Positions 46,026 through 58,520 of a DNA stretch of 64,000 nucleotides are shown in pieces (within the stretch, counting starts at the first letter, position 1; each line of letters opens with the position of its first letter). The notes below the pieces were generated by a model. It was not told the origin of the DNA. It ran no database searches and worked only from the letters and a program-made list of their open reading frames with translations. A program made the translations under genes and the position numbers. Origin of the DNA: Saksenaea vasiformis B4078 (Eukaryota > Mucoromycota > Mucoromycetes > Mucorales > Saksenaeaceae); the NCBI GenBank assembly GCA_000697055.1, contig JNDT01002127.1, forward strand, positions 103,035 through 167,034, written 5' to 3'.

Positions 46026-48073
46026 CTAGTAGCGTTGTTTTATAGTCACATAAAGTTCCTTGGGAGCAATAACGATCGAGCCTCTCATTATGATGCCGTC
46101 GCGATGGGTGGAATCAGCGGGGAGATCCCATTCATACTTTTTAACTGTAGCCACATCAGTTTGCTTGTTGGAGACTTTGCCTGTTTTCACTTACGCATCA
46201 TTGACAACAGAACACGCATTTCTGCCAATGCCATATTCATAGCTATGCATTGCCTTTGCCCGCCCCCAAAAGGGAGGTAGGAATTAACAAAGCTTGCTTT
46301 GCTGGTGTTAAATCTTTCAGGGTAGAATTCGTCGGGATTGTTCCATCGCTGACCATCACGATGCATTCCTGCAATATCGACTAGTAATTTCGTGCCTTTT
46401 GGAATGAAATGGCCTGCAAGCTCACAGTCTTCGGTAGCATATCGTGGGAAAGATGAAACCAGAGGTTGGTTTAGACGTAAAGTCTGCATATGATTATCAG
46501 CAAATCTTTACGTAGACCTTTCCAAGTAGTCATCCCACCTCGCTGATGACCATGTTCAGGTAAGGCATTTCCTTGGCTTGCGCCAACGTTGGATTGACAT
46601 CAGTGGGCTCCGTCCCGAGATAACTAATTGCTTCTTCTCGCGCTTTTTGTTGCACATCCTGAACGTGGAATGATGATACGAGTAAAAAAGTGATTGCCAA
46701 CTTCCCAAAAGTTTACTTTATGTACTGCCAAATAATAAACGACGGAACTCAGGGCGCTTGCTGTACTATCATGACCTACAATCAAAGTATTTAGATGAAG
46801 TGGATTATGATAATTGCAACCTACCTGCCATGATGTATGCCATGAGGTCGTTCTACACTTTCAATACCTGGTTACCAAAGATTCTAACACGTGTGCTATG
46901 TGTACCTTGATTTCTTTGTTGGTTAATCCCCCTCCAGATCCATCCATTTCGGCTTCTAAGACTAGAGTACATAGATCTTTTTCATTGTTCTCCAGAGATG
47001 AAACTACTCTTTGCTGTAACTTCTCTTTCTTGTCAACGATGATATCCTCTAGTGATTTCAAAGCCTGCTCAATTCCTCGATGTAACTTAACTCGGTTTGG
47101 AAAAGCCCAAAGAAAGGTCGTATCGAATATGGGAAATAGAAAGAAAAACGGATCAAAGGCACCTGCCATTGCGTCAGTAAATAGACGAACCCATTCGTTA
47201 TCTGGATTCCCAATCGCATCTGCATTGAATCCTAGGGAAGTCTCAAGATAAGCAACGCTGCATGTATTTTTCCACCTTACCAAAACCAGATGCAGTGATT
47301 GCATCAAAGGAGTAACGTGCCATCGTATCAAAAACATCAATATGACCATCTGACTTATCGATTTCTTCAAACAAGTGCCGAGCTAGGTTTCCAAACAGAT
47401 TAACGGGCATGGACCTTTGGAAAGCAGGAGCGGCAGCCTACACATAAATTAGATTTCATCGTATCGAACGACTGCTTGTGTACCGCGCGATGCTTTTTCC
47501 ATCCCTGGGAAACTTCGGTAATGACGTTTGGATGGCGAAAAGTCCGTGATGTAAGTGTACCCTCCGTCCCAACACAACTTTCAGCCTTCGGAAAAAGATC
47601 TGCTCGATAACAACATATCAATGCCTCATTCTAATAGTTTGTTTCAAATATACCAATTTTTAACAGTATTTTTTTGACTGCTATAGGGTTGCTAACAAAA
47701 ATACACCATCCTAGATGAGTAGGAGCCTGGTAGAGCGAATAAGTGTTGAAGCCTCCTCAAGTAAGCATATATAATTCCTTACCACATAGAATCCGTCTCC
47801 TTGAGTCAATAACGGCTGGGTTAGGTATTTTAACCGTTTCACAGGATCATATCCTCGGATGGTCGCCCAAAGGAACGCAACGTAGTTAATGTAGGGGAAG
47901 TGTCGGATAGGCCGTGGTGGTATGATAAATGATCGAATAGTATAAAAGGCGCACGTTGCTGCTATGGCTGAACCAATGATGCCTATGTTTTTATGTCGAT
48001 AGGTGGCTTTTGGTTCGATATGCTTTGCGAGCAGCTCATAAAGCTGATCAAGAGGTCCTCGCAAAACGTCCAT
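46026..48073 (-). CDS. Cytochrome P450, tandem copy B
   Basis: Second P450 of the array. Features are an N-terminal anchor (AIAATCAFYTIRSFIIPP), LGWCIFVSNPIAVKKIL, FRHPNVITEVSQGWKKHR, the long charged linker LENNEKDLCTLVLEAEMDG, K-helix ETLR (split by an intron), the meander FYPERF and the haem loop FGGGQRQCIAMNMA. The conserved Gly after the haem cysteine (CxG) is Ala here, as in copy C. Such Ala variants occur in some P450 families and need not abolish activity. Frames join with short GT-AG introns; the exon near 47630-47700 needs confirmation. Closest in sequence to copy C, so B and C are likely the more recent duplicates. Confidence 0.82.
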
Positions 48074-49359
48074 AATGCGTTTTCCTTTTTGAAGGAAAGA
48101 AAAAAGAGGAGTAACAATATCTGACTTGGAGAGCGTTTGCTTTATATGCAGCAAGGATAAAATTTGTGGATTTTACCAGGAAAGGATCCAGGTGGTGCCA
48201 TTTTCAAAAAGTAACATCGCTTTCAATGTTGCTAATGTTATGAAACTCATGCGGAAAACTTTTTTTGGTAAGTTTCGTTCGCATACTGCGTAGTCTCCTA
48301 AATTTGTGGCGCAAATAAATTTCAAAACTTTAAATCTGGGAAAGCGGGAACGACGTTCGCAGAGATTTCAACACTGGCATCCAGGCATACGAGGCGCTCG
48401 GTATGAGTGACCACAAATTTTGAGCTTTTGTGTTAAGTTTTTAATCAGGGACGAGAATGACATAATCATGAAGTTTGATTAGTATTCGAAGATCATAACT
48501 TACACTATTGCACATCCGCCAAACTTAACCTTAACCTTGTTGTTTCTAAGCTGCTGCTATTCTCTGATGTACGAACCCTAAAAGATGATATGGCTCTTAT
48601 GAAACAAAACGGTGTAGCAAGCGATAGCTGCGAAATTATGCGAAACGTGAGGCACGGAGGGGACGAGAGAGCTAAAGGAACAGAACACTTAATGGGTACG
48701 CACAGGTTTTACCGGAGAGACTAGATATCCAAGCTGAAGGGTTGGACCTGCACAAAAGAGCAATCGGAGAGTGAGTTGTCATCACAGATGCGCCTCGATT
48801 ATTCACATCGGGCTGATCTATGGTCTGCGATTGCAAGACACACGAAGCATCTCGAATGCTATCTAGATTATTTTAGGTATATGATGGTAAATTTTGTATC
48901 CGCAGAAATCTTTTAGCCATCACTTCATCTGAACCACCTACTTGCAGCCGTAAAGCAGAATAAACAACGTATCAGTTAGCAGCGCCGAATCAGCACCAAA
49001 AGCTACCTGCTCCTGCTATCTCCAATTGAACAAGATTCCTAGCGTATTAATTCATTTATGTACCAAGATCAGTTTCGTATCAGTAGCAAGCTTTTAGAGC
49101 AATCTCACCATATGCCGAAACATCATGTGAATCTCACGTAGATGAGGTCAGAAAAAGAAACAGGATCCATCTAGTCAACGTGACACGACTGAATGTGCAT
49201 AACTTCTCATAAGAACTATGTGCTAAGAGTCCAATACCAAAGATTAATGGTTCCAAGGAGGTAATCAAGGAATAGAAAAAGTATTTCCAGACAAATAGGC
49301 AGGTGGATAGGTGTAGAAGTATTGTAGAATAGAGATTATATGTCTTCATTTTTTAGAAG
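48074..49359. other. Spacer between P450 copies B and C, possible transposon debris
   Basis: About 1.3 kb. A short plus-strand reading near 48540-48630 (LLLFSDVRTLKDDMALMKQN) looks protein-like and may come from an old element; I cannot assign it. No complete gene seen. Confidence 0.4.
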
Positions 49360-51405
49360 CTAGTAACGTCGTTTAAAATCTACATAAAGGTCTTTAGGTA
49401 CAATGATATTCGAGCCTCTCATAATGAGACCATTTTGGTGGATGGAATTAGCGGGAAGGTCCCACTCATATTTTTTAACTATAATCGTGTCAGTTTCCTG
49501 CTTGAAGCTTGGTTCTTTACTTACGCATCATCGACAGTAGAACACGCATTTCTGCCAATGCCATATTCATAGCAATGCATTGTCTTTGGCCACTACCAAA
49601 GGGAATGTAGGAGTTGACAAAGTTGCCTTTTGCGGTATCAAATCTTTCAGGACAGAATTTTTCTGGATCGGCCCACTGCCGTTCATCATGCTGGAGACCT
49701 GCGATATCTACCGTCAACATTGTGCCTTTTGGGATGAAATGGCCTGCAAGTTCACAGTCTTCAGTGGCATATCTTGGGAACGTTGTGACAAGAGGAGGAA
49801 GCAGACGTAAGGTCTGTAGATTTTCTGTAAGAATCCATCTATGCATTATGGACTGTTTCCTTACCTCTTTAATGATCATGTTTAGATACGGCATTTCTTT
49901 GCCTTGTGCCAACGTTGGGTTTATGTCAACCGGTTCGGTTCCAAGATAACCGATAGCTTCGTCTCGTGCTTTCGATTGGATATCCTGAGAATAAGATCCT
50001 GTAAATAAAAAGCTGCGCGCCATTTCTCAGTCATTCACCTTATGGACTGCCAAGTAATAAACGGCAGAACTCAGGGCGCTCGCTGTCGTATCGTGACCTG
50101 CGATTAAACCGTATATCTAAGACTCAATAAGAATATATGGTAAACTTACCAGCAACAATATATGTCATAAGATCATTCTATTTTCTAAAGTCATCATTCC
50201 CGGAAAAAATAGCGTTGCAGATCGCTGCATACCTTGATTTCATCGTTAGTCAACCCTTCTTCAGAACCGTCCATTTCAGCTTCCAACACGAGTGTACAAA
50301 GATCTTTTTCATTGTTTTCTAGAGATGAAACCACCCCCTGTCGCAACTTTTCTCTCTTCTCAACAATGATGCCCTCTACTTTCTGCAAGACTCGATCGGC
50401 TGCTTGATGTAATTTACCACGGCTGGGAAACATCCAGCGAAAAGTTGTATCGAAAATAGGATATAGAAAGAAAAATGGATGAAAAGCTCCGGTCATTACG
50501 CTGTTGAAACGGCGAACCCATTCATTATCTGTGTTACTAATAGCATCCGCATCAAGATCTAGGAAAAGTTAAAACAGACACGCGCGAGTTCAATATTACC
50601 AAAGCCGGCCATAGTGACAGTGTCAAAGGCATAGCGCGCCATCATCCCAGAAACTTCAATCCGACCATCAGATTTGTCGATCACGTTAAAGAGCCGCCGT
50701 GCTAATTTTCCAAATAAATTTACAGGCATCGATCGTTGGAAAGCGGGGTTGGCAGCCTATATATACATACATTAGATTTGGTGATGCATTCGAACTGCTC
50801 GTTTTGTTTACCGTGCGATGCCTTCTCCATCCATGACCGACTTCGGTGATAACATTTGGATGAGGAACGATACGGTTAAGAAGCGTATCACCTTCACCAA
50901 AAAGATGCTTAATTTTTGGGAAGGTATCTGTTCAAGGAGAGCTAAATAATCACACCCTTCTCCATGCAACATCTTCAGACGTACCGGCCTTTTGTAGTAT
51001 CTTTTTTACTGCTTCTGGGTTGGAAACGATAACCGTCCATCCCGTATGGTTTGGGGACTGACGAAACACGGAAAATGATACTTAACTTTTGTCAGGCGGA
51101 ATTAAATAACCTACCACATAGAATCCGTCGCCTTCGATCATTAACGGTTGATATAGCCGTTTCAGTCGTGTCATTGAGTCATGCCCTTGAATCGCCGACC
51201 AAAGAAACACGAGATAGTTAGTATATGGGAAATGTCGGATAGACCGCGGCGGTATGATAAATGATCGAAAAGCATAAAAAGCAAAGGCCGCTGCTATGGC
51301 CGAACTGATAATCCCCACGTTCTTGTTGTGGGAGCGAGAGTTTTGGTCGATATACTTTGCGTACAATTCGAGGATGCGATCAATGGGCCGTTGTAAGGTA
51401 TCCAT
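49360..51405 (-). CDS. Cytochrome P450, tandem copy C
   Basis: Third P450, the cleanest of the array. It has anchor AIAAAFAFYAFRSFIIPP, HTGWTVIVSNPEAVKKIL, FGEGDTLLNRIVPHPNVI, linker VSSLENNEKDLCTLVLEAEM, I-helix AGHDTTAS, E/TLR across an intron of the same position as in A and B, meander FCPERF, haem loop FGSGQRQCIAMNMALAEM and the C-terminal end KRRY. All introns are short GT-AG. Expected to be an ER monooxygenase needing P450 reductase; substrate unknown. Shared intron positions and termini show the three arose by tandem duplication. Confidence 0.87.
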
Positions 51406-52289
51406 CGTATTCTGTTTTTATCTCCAAAAAGAAAGGGAAGAAGGAAGAAAAGTAAGACTACAGCTCGATTGGCGCGCTTTTTATATGTGCATTTCTCGTG
51501 AGTCGGAGGTTGTGGAATCATTTGTGCTGCTCGGAGTCCTTTCGCGCCGATGGGAGAATAGGTTTGTGCTACACATAAGCCCTGTAGAAATGTTGCTGAT
51601 CGCTAATTCCGAAAGACTGGGCTGTCTAAAGTGACAGGAAAATGATCTAAAAATCTAACCGTGACAAACCTGATTCCTAGTACGCGAACTATATCGAGGC
51701 TTGTCGGCTATGAATTGTTTGCCACAGACAGATCTACATGTTTTCGACGTTACAACGTCCATTGACCAAATATTTGCACACTTCTGAAGCAGAGACGGTA
51801 AAGCAATTGAAAGCGAAGAGCCTTCCTGCTATCAATCATGACCATAGAAGGATTTCCTCGATGTAATTTACAAGAAGTTTAGAATGAGCATTAATCAACG
51901 TACCGCGGGATGGGACATGGAAATCGCTACCGACTATTCATTGTAGAGTGTCCATTTTGTGTGACCCTCTGCCGTACCTTGTTTCTTTCCCCATCGCTAA
52001 TTAATATGACACCTTTACATAAAAAGTATCAGGTGAAGTGCCATTTCGCCCACCTCCTCTTTTCTTTGAAAACTGAAGAACAGCAGGAGGGACATGTTCT
52101 TAGCTTCTCTTGGAATAACAGGTTTGAGGAAGTCCCATAAAGACTAGCCATTCCACTAATTTCTTTGGTTTCAACATCATCTGATTCCGTGGGGCACATG
52201 GAATGCTGCATCTAACAAGATGGAATGTAATGAAGTTTTATTTTACAAACGTTAATCGTCTTCTAGCTATTTGCACTTCAATTGAACCA
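51406..52289. other. Intergenic, no gene seen
   Basis: About 880 bp between P450 copy C (promoter side) and the 3' end of eIF2A. Only short ORFs without family resemblance. Confidence 0.5.
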
Positions 52290-54763
52290 TTAATTTCCAT
52301 GCAAAGCGGCAAGTTCTCTCATCACACTCGGCTCTGTGCTGATCTTCTGGAGCTGCAATAATACATCATTTTAATCCACAGTATCAGTGCCAATACGACG
52401 CTTACCTGGGCAGCACCTAAGCTCTCGCCTTTGCCTTGTTTTTCCTTGAGTTCTCTGATCTGTCGCAACTTCTTCTCGAGATTTCTAATCTTCTTCTGCT
52501 TGTCCTCACTGCTTATCGCCGGGCTGTTGTTGTTTGCAGCTGCTATGGGTAGATGTAAGTGAGCAAAACATTAAGCATGCAATAAATCAAGCATACCGGG
52601 CTCTTTCTTCGCATTCTTGTTGTTCTTGGATACTGTACTCAATTAACGTAAACAACTTGCGGCTATCATTAACAGGATCTTACCGAATTTAGCGCCTACA
52701 GGTGCACCTGGGACTCTTCGGGAACCAGCAGTTGACGTAGAACGACCGCTTGCGAGTTCTGCCTCTCGCTAAAAAAATAAAAAATAGAAGTTCACCATCA
52801 ATCCAAACGAATTTCCATTTGATAAGCACGCTACCTGAGCAAGGGATGTAGGAGCAGCGTTTCCCCTCATATGTGGGGGTCTATATGCGCCAGCAGGTTG
52901 TGGGTTCGGCTTAGCAGCGGAATTAGTGGAGCTGAGAATCTTGATCGGCGTTGGAGCTGGAGAAATTGCGCGCATAGGGTACTTTGAAGCAGGCTCAGGG
53001 CGCCAATTCACCTGGAAGAGTTCATCCACACTTTCCTCATAAATAAGAGTGCCAGTATGATGCCACATCTTAAATCCATTATCGACACGCAGACGTGGTG
53101 TAAGAGTGGCTGTCAAGAGATAACGACCGCATGGCGACCATTCGCAATGAGAAGCATTAGGCGCCACGAATGTGTTGAGTTTCTTCAACGTCTTTCGATC
53201 GTACAGATCAACTGTGCCATTCAAGTTACCAAAACCTGCAATACAGATAGTGCGGCCCTGGGGATTGTATCTGACGAAGTTTCGTGGATTAATGCCGAAG
53301 TTGTGTACAGGATTTGCGCGATGGTCAAATAAAGTTGCTTTAGCGGGCATAGCTATACGCGCATACGCACATGGACTTTAGTATATCTGTCTCTGCCTTG
53401 GACTTTGTCTTGACTTACATCCGTATACAACGATAAATTCCTTTGAATCGGGACCCCAGGTGACATCGTGTACCGGTCCTTCCTTGTCTAAAAACGATAA
53501 GCTGTTAGACAGATGTTCATTTACTACTACTACTGCTACTACTCTGTATTTATTACCAAGAGGCACACGGCAGTCGAAGTTTCCTGCCACAGCAAGATAA
53601 TACAGGTTTGTTTCTATGAGTTCCGTTAGAACCGCCGTTTGTGAAAAATAGTGTCAAATACTGTACCTCCGTAGTAAGATTTGCCTGTCTTATCTACTTC
53701 AGTCTGCGTCAACACGAGCAGATTTGTTCCCAAATCGTTCCAATATAATTGAACATTGTCCGCCTTATAGAAAGTCTTGTTCGACAGAGCTTGGTTGAAG
53801 TTGGGAACGCTATACATGCGAACGATAGCAGGGGCACCCTAAGCGGGCGGTTACTCTTTAGGTTCAAGGGATGCCAACTAGTTTACTCACCTTTTTCTCA
53901 GGAATGAACACAGCAATAGCAGGGGCCTTTCCAGGACTCAAGGAAAATCGACTGACACCCTCAAGCTGCAGTCTTGCCCATACAGCTATTGGCTTATTCA
54001 GTCATACAATTCTCGCACAACGGATCTGAACCGTTACCTTTTCCTGCATTCCTGCTCTCCCAGAACTGAATTTCTCCCGTTACCATGCGGGCACAATACT
54101 TCTCGTCGTCTGTCCATTGGAAGTTCCTAATTCGGCGTTAGCATTGGACGTGATGATTTTATACACCATACCAGTTATTCTGGGCCTTTTGCGAAAATGA
54201 TGCAATTTCTTCACCCGTCTTGGCATCCCAGATCATAAGGTTACGGCTGCCCGATCCATCCTCCAACTTTGCTACAGCGGCAGTGAGTCCCCCTGTTTTT
54301 TTATATAGACTCTGTTTCAACTACTTACTAGGGCGCTCCCATGTTGCCACATAACTGCCTTGAGGTGAAAGCCAGAGATCAACGATATTAGCTCTCTTGA
54401 TCTCACACCATTGGGTAAGCGTAGATGCATCGAACACTTTCACGCTATTCGTGATGTTAAGATTTGTCCCGGCGAATTTTTCATCGTACCTCTCGCTGGT
54501 CGCGTAGGCATATACATGGCCATATCTGCTGTACTGGAATGTTCTTACAGTCTTCTCGGGCCTGGGAAATCCCACTTGGTTAACGGTCAAGACGAATGTG
54601 ATGGAACTTACTTTTCAAAGCCCTTGACCGGCTTATAGTCTGGGTACCCGCTCCAGATGGTCAAATCCTTTTGGGAGCGATCTATACGCCATAACGCTCA
54701 GTTATACGTTTGCTTAGATCAGATAAGCTTACACGAAAACTGGGTGGAGACTTCGATGGACAT
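52290..54763 (-). CDS. Translation initiation factor eIF2A
   Basis: Gene with about a dozen small exons. The N-terminal beta-propeller is recognisable from YRSQKDLTIWSGYPDYKPVK, WLSPQGSYVATWERP, FNQALSNKTFYKADNVQLYW, GPDSKEFIVVYG, FGNLNGTVDLYDRKTLKKL and HCEWSPCGRYLLTATLTPRL, the order seen in eIF2A. The C-terminal part has the family tag PAGAYRPPHMRG followed by a Lys-rich coiled coil (KKIRNLEKKLRQIRELKEK). eIF2A can bring initiator tRNA to 40S subunits in a GTP-independent way and is non-essential in yeast. The start MSIEVSTQFS is a short first exon. The donor at the end of exon 2 is AAAA/GTAAG, placed so that FEKPEKTV stays in frame. Confidence 0.9.
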
Positions 54764-55509
54764 CGGAGTGGAAAGGGGCAAAAGCACACAAACGATGCCG
54801 CAATGAGCATCATTTGAGTGAAACAAGCCACCAGCGGAGAATATCGTTGGGATTAATTCAGTAGCAACAGGAACAAAAAAGGAAACCCTGGATTACCTTT
54901 GGCCGTTGTATTCTTTGGATCCAGCAATTTGTAAAATCTAACGTTATACGATAGGGACCTGTCATTCATCGTTGACAGAAAATGATAACATGCATTTGTT
55001 GGTCGAAATTACAACAGTTACCAGCTTCCTGGTTTTCTTAAGAAAAGATTTATACTGCTTAACAAGTAGTTGGTCAGTCAGCAAGTGATAGAAATCCGCT
55101 CAATGGGAACGAGTTTTAGGTTTCAAGGGAGTAGAATGCTCAAAGATCACATCAACAGTGCGTACCCTTTTCTGATGATGTTTTAGATCGTATCAGAGGT
55201 TCAGGATCCGAAACCTATCAAGTCTTATAAAATAGATTCTTACCCTTTATCTTCTTTAATCAGTATGTCATCCAATATCATTTTGCATTGATTACAAATC
55301 AATGTTGCGCCGAGTGTCCTAGCTTAGAGAAGTAGGTAGCTTTACTTCAAAGTGTATCGTGCTGGTTCATGGTAATAGGATTCTCAACGCACGAACCTTG
55401 ACACGCAAAACGAGATCATTTAAGGAGACGCATAGGATTCTTTTTTCCTTATTTGGCTCTGTTTCCATATATAGCATCCTCAGTACGTACTACAATTGAC
55501 TACATGTAA
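54764..55509. repeat. Gene-free; partial repeat at about 55283-55500
   Basis: Upstream of eIF2A. The second part carries blocks also seen in the 0.8-kb repeat (TTGCGCCGA near 55308; TTTAAGGAGACGCAT...GGCTCTGT near 55418-55465), but in the opposite orientation to the adjacent full copy, so two copies lie nearly head to head. Confidence 0.5.
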
Positions 55510-56345
55510 ATAAGCCATGCGTCCATGAAGAACCGAGTTTGCGCTAAGGAAATAATTGGATATGCGGTCATTAGTTCACGAATTGGCGACAAAATAATAC
55601 CGTACTTACATCAACCTGGTCCCTAAATGGACGCATAATTTATTGGAATAGCATAAAGAATTATTCACGGTTAGTAATGGGAGATGCTTTGATGTCCTTC
55701 TACTTAACCCCGAAGGTAGTCAGGCCTACAGGCCTGGGCCAGGCGCGCACCTTGACTGGTGGGACCGGCGTGGGGGTTTCCTGGCAACGACGGCCAGTGG
55801 TGAGAGGTTACGCCGTGCGGAGGACTTGAAGCGATGCAACGTCTGGTGAGGTTCTGTTGTGGAAGTTGGATGAGGCAACGTGCGATGATGCTTGCTTACC
55901 TATTGGTGAACAAGGAGCTACACCACAGCCAGGACGGTTCTGAACAGAGGTCATGCAGGCTAAACAAATACATTACAAGACATGAATGATCTTAGATGCG
56001 TATTCCATTAAAAGTACATACTGGGGATGTAAAATGAACAGAGCCAAAGAAAGAAAAAGTAAGTTCGTGCATTCCTTTTAAGTACGGCTTACTTTGGGTG
56101 GAAAATGTCCCTATATCATGAGACATCTTTACTGCAAAAACGATTTCTTGTTTCAACGGGACATTCTCCTTATCTTGAGACATCTTTACTGCTTTCCGCA
56201 AGGATGCCAAAAGTCCCATCACTGAAGAACTTTAATGCAAAAATGGGGTCATCCAGGTGCCAACTATTCCTTGGATTAACGCAAAATAAACCCTGCTCGC
56301 CGCAAAGACGCATCACTTTCCAGCGCTAAATTTATTCAACTTACA
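55510..56345 (-). repeat. 0.8-kb dispersed repeat, inverted full copy
   Basis: Reverse-complement partner of 35090-35885, collinear over about 800 bp with small gaps. Ends show TAAGCCATGCGTCCAT and AATAAATTTAGCGC-like sequence. No coding capacity. Confidence 0.65.
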
Positions 56346-56489
56346 ACGTAAAAGGACATATAGCTGGCGCAAACGCTTATTCCAAACATAGTATTCATTT
56401 CTTGATCTGCTGCTTAGTCCCTTGCTAGTTAAATAACGAAATTGGCCTCTCTTAGAGATCATCGACCGCATCTTCCCCGAAATCCTGGG

Positions 56490-56765
56490 GTATGTGGTAG
56501 CTGCGAATGCGCAGGATTATTCTTCGAGGGTAAGTAAAACGACATCCAAATTTTACTCCATTTATTAACCATGAATGAATTGTTACATTACTATGTATAA
56601 CCTTCGCGTCCATGAGGTGCAAAGTTGATGGAAGTGGCGTATGGACTTGTTGCCAATTTATGTATTGATGCTCACATATTCGTTTCCTTTCCTTAGGGCA
56701 GAATTGGCTCCTCATGGACGCAAAATTTATAGATTAGCCTAAAATTTTGTTCAATAAACAATATA
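56490..56765 (+). repeat. Partial copy of the 0.8-kb repeat family
   Basis: Matches the last 250 bp of the repeat at 35640-35885: CTTCGAGGGTAAGTAAAACGAC, CATTTATTAACCATGAATGA, GCGTCCATGAGG, and CTCATGGACGCAAAATTTAT before AATAAACAATAT. Ends 20 bp before the stop of the first mannosyltransferase gene. Confidence 0.6.
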
Positions 56766-56784
56766 CAATTACGGCGAAACGTTT

Positions 56785-58359
56785 TCAGTCGTCGTCACCA
56801 GCCTGGGTCACAATGTAACTATCAATTGTTCTGTTTGTTACAGCCAGAAATCTAGGGATACAACTTCCCGAAGTATGATCTGATACATCGTTTAGTTCCA
56901 CCTTTAGATTTTGTCACTGAGTGAGGTACCTACCAAATGACGTTTTTGGATCACAATAACATTTTCCATGTACTAGCCAGTCTGGCTGAGTAGGGCAGTG
57001 TTCAAAGTAATCATGCTTGTAACCGATATCATAAAACCAGTGGACATCTTTTTGACTCAACATCAGAGCCACCGCGATAGAGTGCACCGGCGCGTCGCCC
57101 CATCTGAATATATATTATTTGACCAGATTTTTGCAACCTTTACTGTACCTTTCGTAGAAGAATCCTCCTGCGCGGTCCAAATGATTAAAATAAGCTTGAT
57201 ATTCTACAGAACGCATAAAGTGCAATGATGCAATCTAACTTATCACATAAATTTGAGGGTAAGTAACGCAACAGGATTACCTCGAAGTTACTCCAGAAGT
57301 GGCATAAGTTATATGAAGCCCCATCATCATTTGAGATGGTGGAAAATAGGCTATCTGGTTTGTTTCGTGGATAGATATACTGTGGATATTTGTCTATAAA
57401 GTCCAATGTATGTTGCCAAAGGGTAGGAATAGTTGCATAATACTCTTCTAGAGCAATTGTAAAGCCTATTTCTACTTTCAATGGAATAGCATTTGCGGAT
57501 GTGTGTCTATTACCATATTTCAGGTCGCGCTCCTGCATTAATCGGAATGGATCGTACTCGATATCGCATGAGAATCTTACACCTGGCTCCACACGCCTAA
57601 ATCATGGATTTGCTGTCAATCAAGCAAACGTGGCAGCATTCCTCTTATTTACCAGTAATAATCCAATCCATCTAAAAGAGGATGCAAGTAAAAGAAACCA
57701 GACTGATACCGACACATATGCCGGTAGCTTTCACTTCCACCATATATAATCCCCGCTTCTTGCATTTTGTCACGGCATTCCCGTGCGTACGTTTGATTGA
57801 TCCATTCCGGGTATTCCCAGTGTTCTGCAGGAACAAGACCGTAGTGAGTTTCTGCCTTAGTCATCTGTTGTGTCATATTAATAAATTCTTGAGTAAATGG
57901 TTTGTCGTTGAGAAAGATCCAGGGATAGTTGAATTTGTGGTTGAAATGGTCTTCCAGGTATCGCATCGATGACCGTAGACTATAGAGCTCCTTATTGCGC
58001 GCCAGCACTACAAAACCGCCCTTAACACGGCTCGCTGTGGTGGTAAGGCGCGAATATTCCAGATTCTCCTCGGTTTGCATAGCTACAACTGCCCTGCTGC
58101 CCTGGCTACTGTTTGAGAAACGCTGTAGCTCGGTTGTTCGATCTTCTACTACAGCCAGAAGCTGAGGCTGGTTGATTTCCTTCATTTTCCGAGCTTTCTC
58201 CAAAATAAGTTGGTAGCATTCATTAGATGAGCGGCATCCGAAGGAATAATCGGCTTTGCCACGTGTGGTCATGACCCAAGTTGTGCCACATACTAATATG
58301 AATAGAAAAAGAAAGCGAAACGTCCACCGTGATATACACTGTCGAGCCGGTCGAAACAT
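56785..58359 (-). CDS. GT15 mannosyltransferase (KRE2/MNT1 family), copy 1
   Basis: Type II Golgi protein of the fungal alpha-1,2-mannosyltransferase family GT15. Short cytosolic tail, signal anchor (FRFLFLFILVCGTTWVM), stem, then the catalytic domain: EDHFNHKFNYPWIFLNDKPF, ESYRHMCRYQSGFF, the metal-site motif WRVEPGVRFSCDIEYDPF, CHFWSNFEIASLHFMRS (with the family's putative catalytic Glu), and [20 protein letters not shown]. Five introns, all GT-AG, at positions shared with the other two copies. The last (splicing TTTG to ATCATAC) gives an ending with the conserved DHTSGSC. The start at 58359 is preceded by a C/T-rich leader. Acts in N- and/or O-glycan mannose addition; substrate inferred. 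Confidence 0.88.
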
Positions 58360-58520
58360 TATTGAATATGTAAAGAAGACGGAAGAGAATGAAATGAGGA
58401 ACAAGAAGCAAAACAACTGATCAACAGTACATCCACGACTCATTCCATCAATTCTGCAGGAATGTAGCTGAGATTGAGAAGAATAACATTGTTTAGATTA
58501 AATGTAACCTCCTTGTGTTA

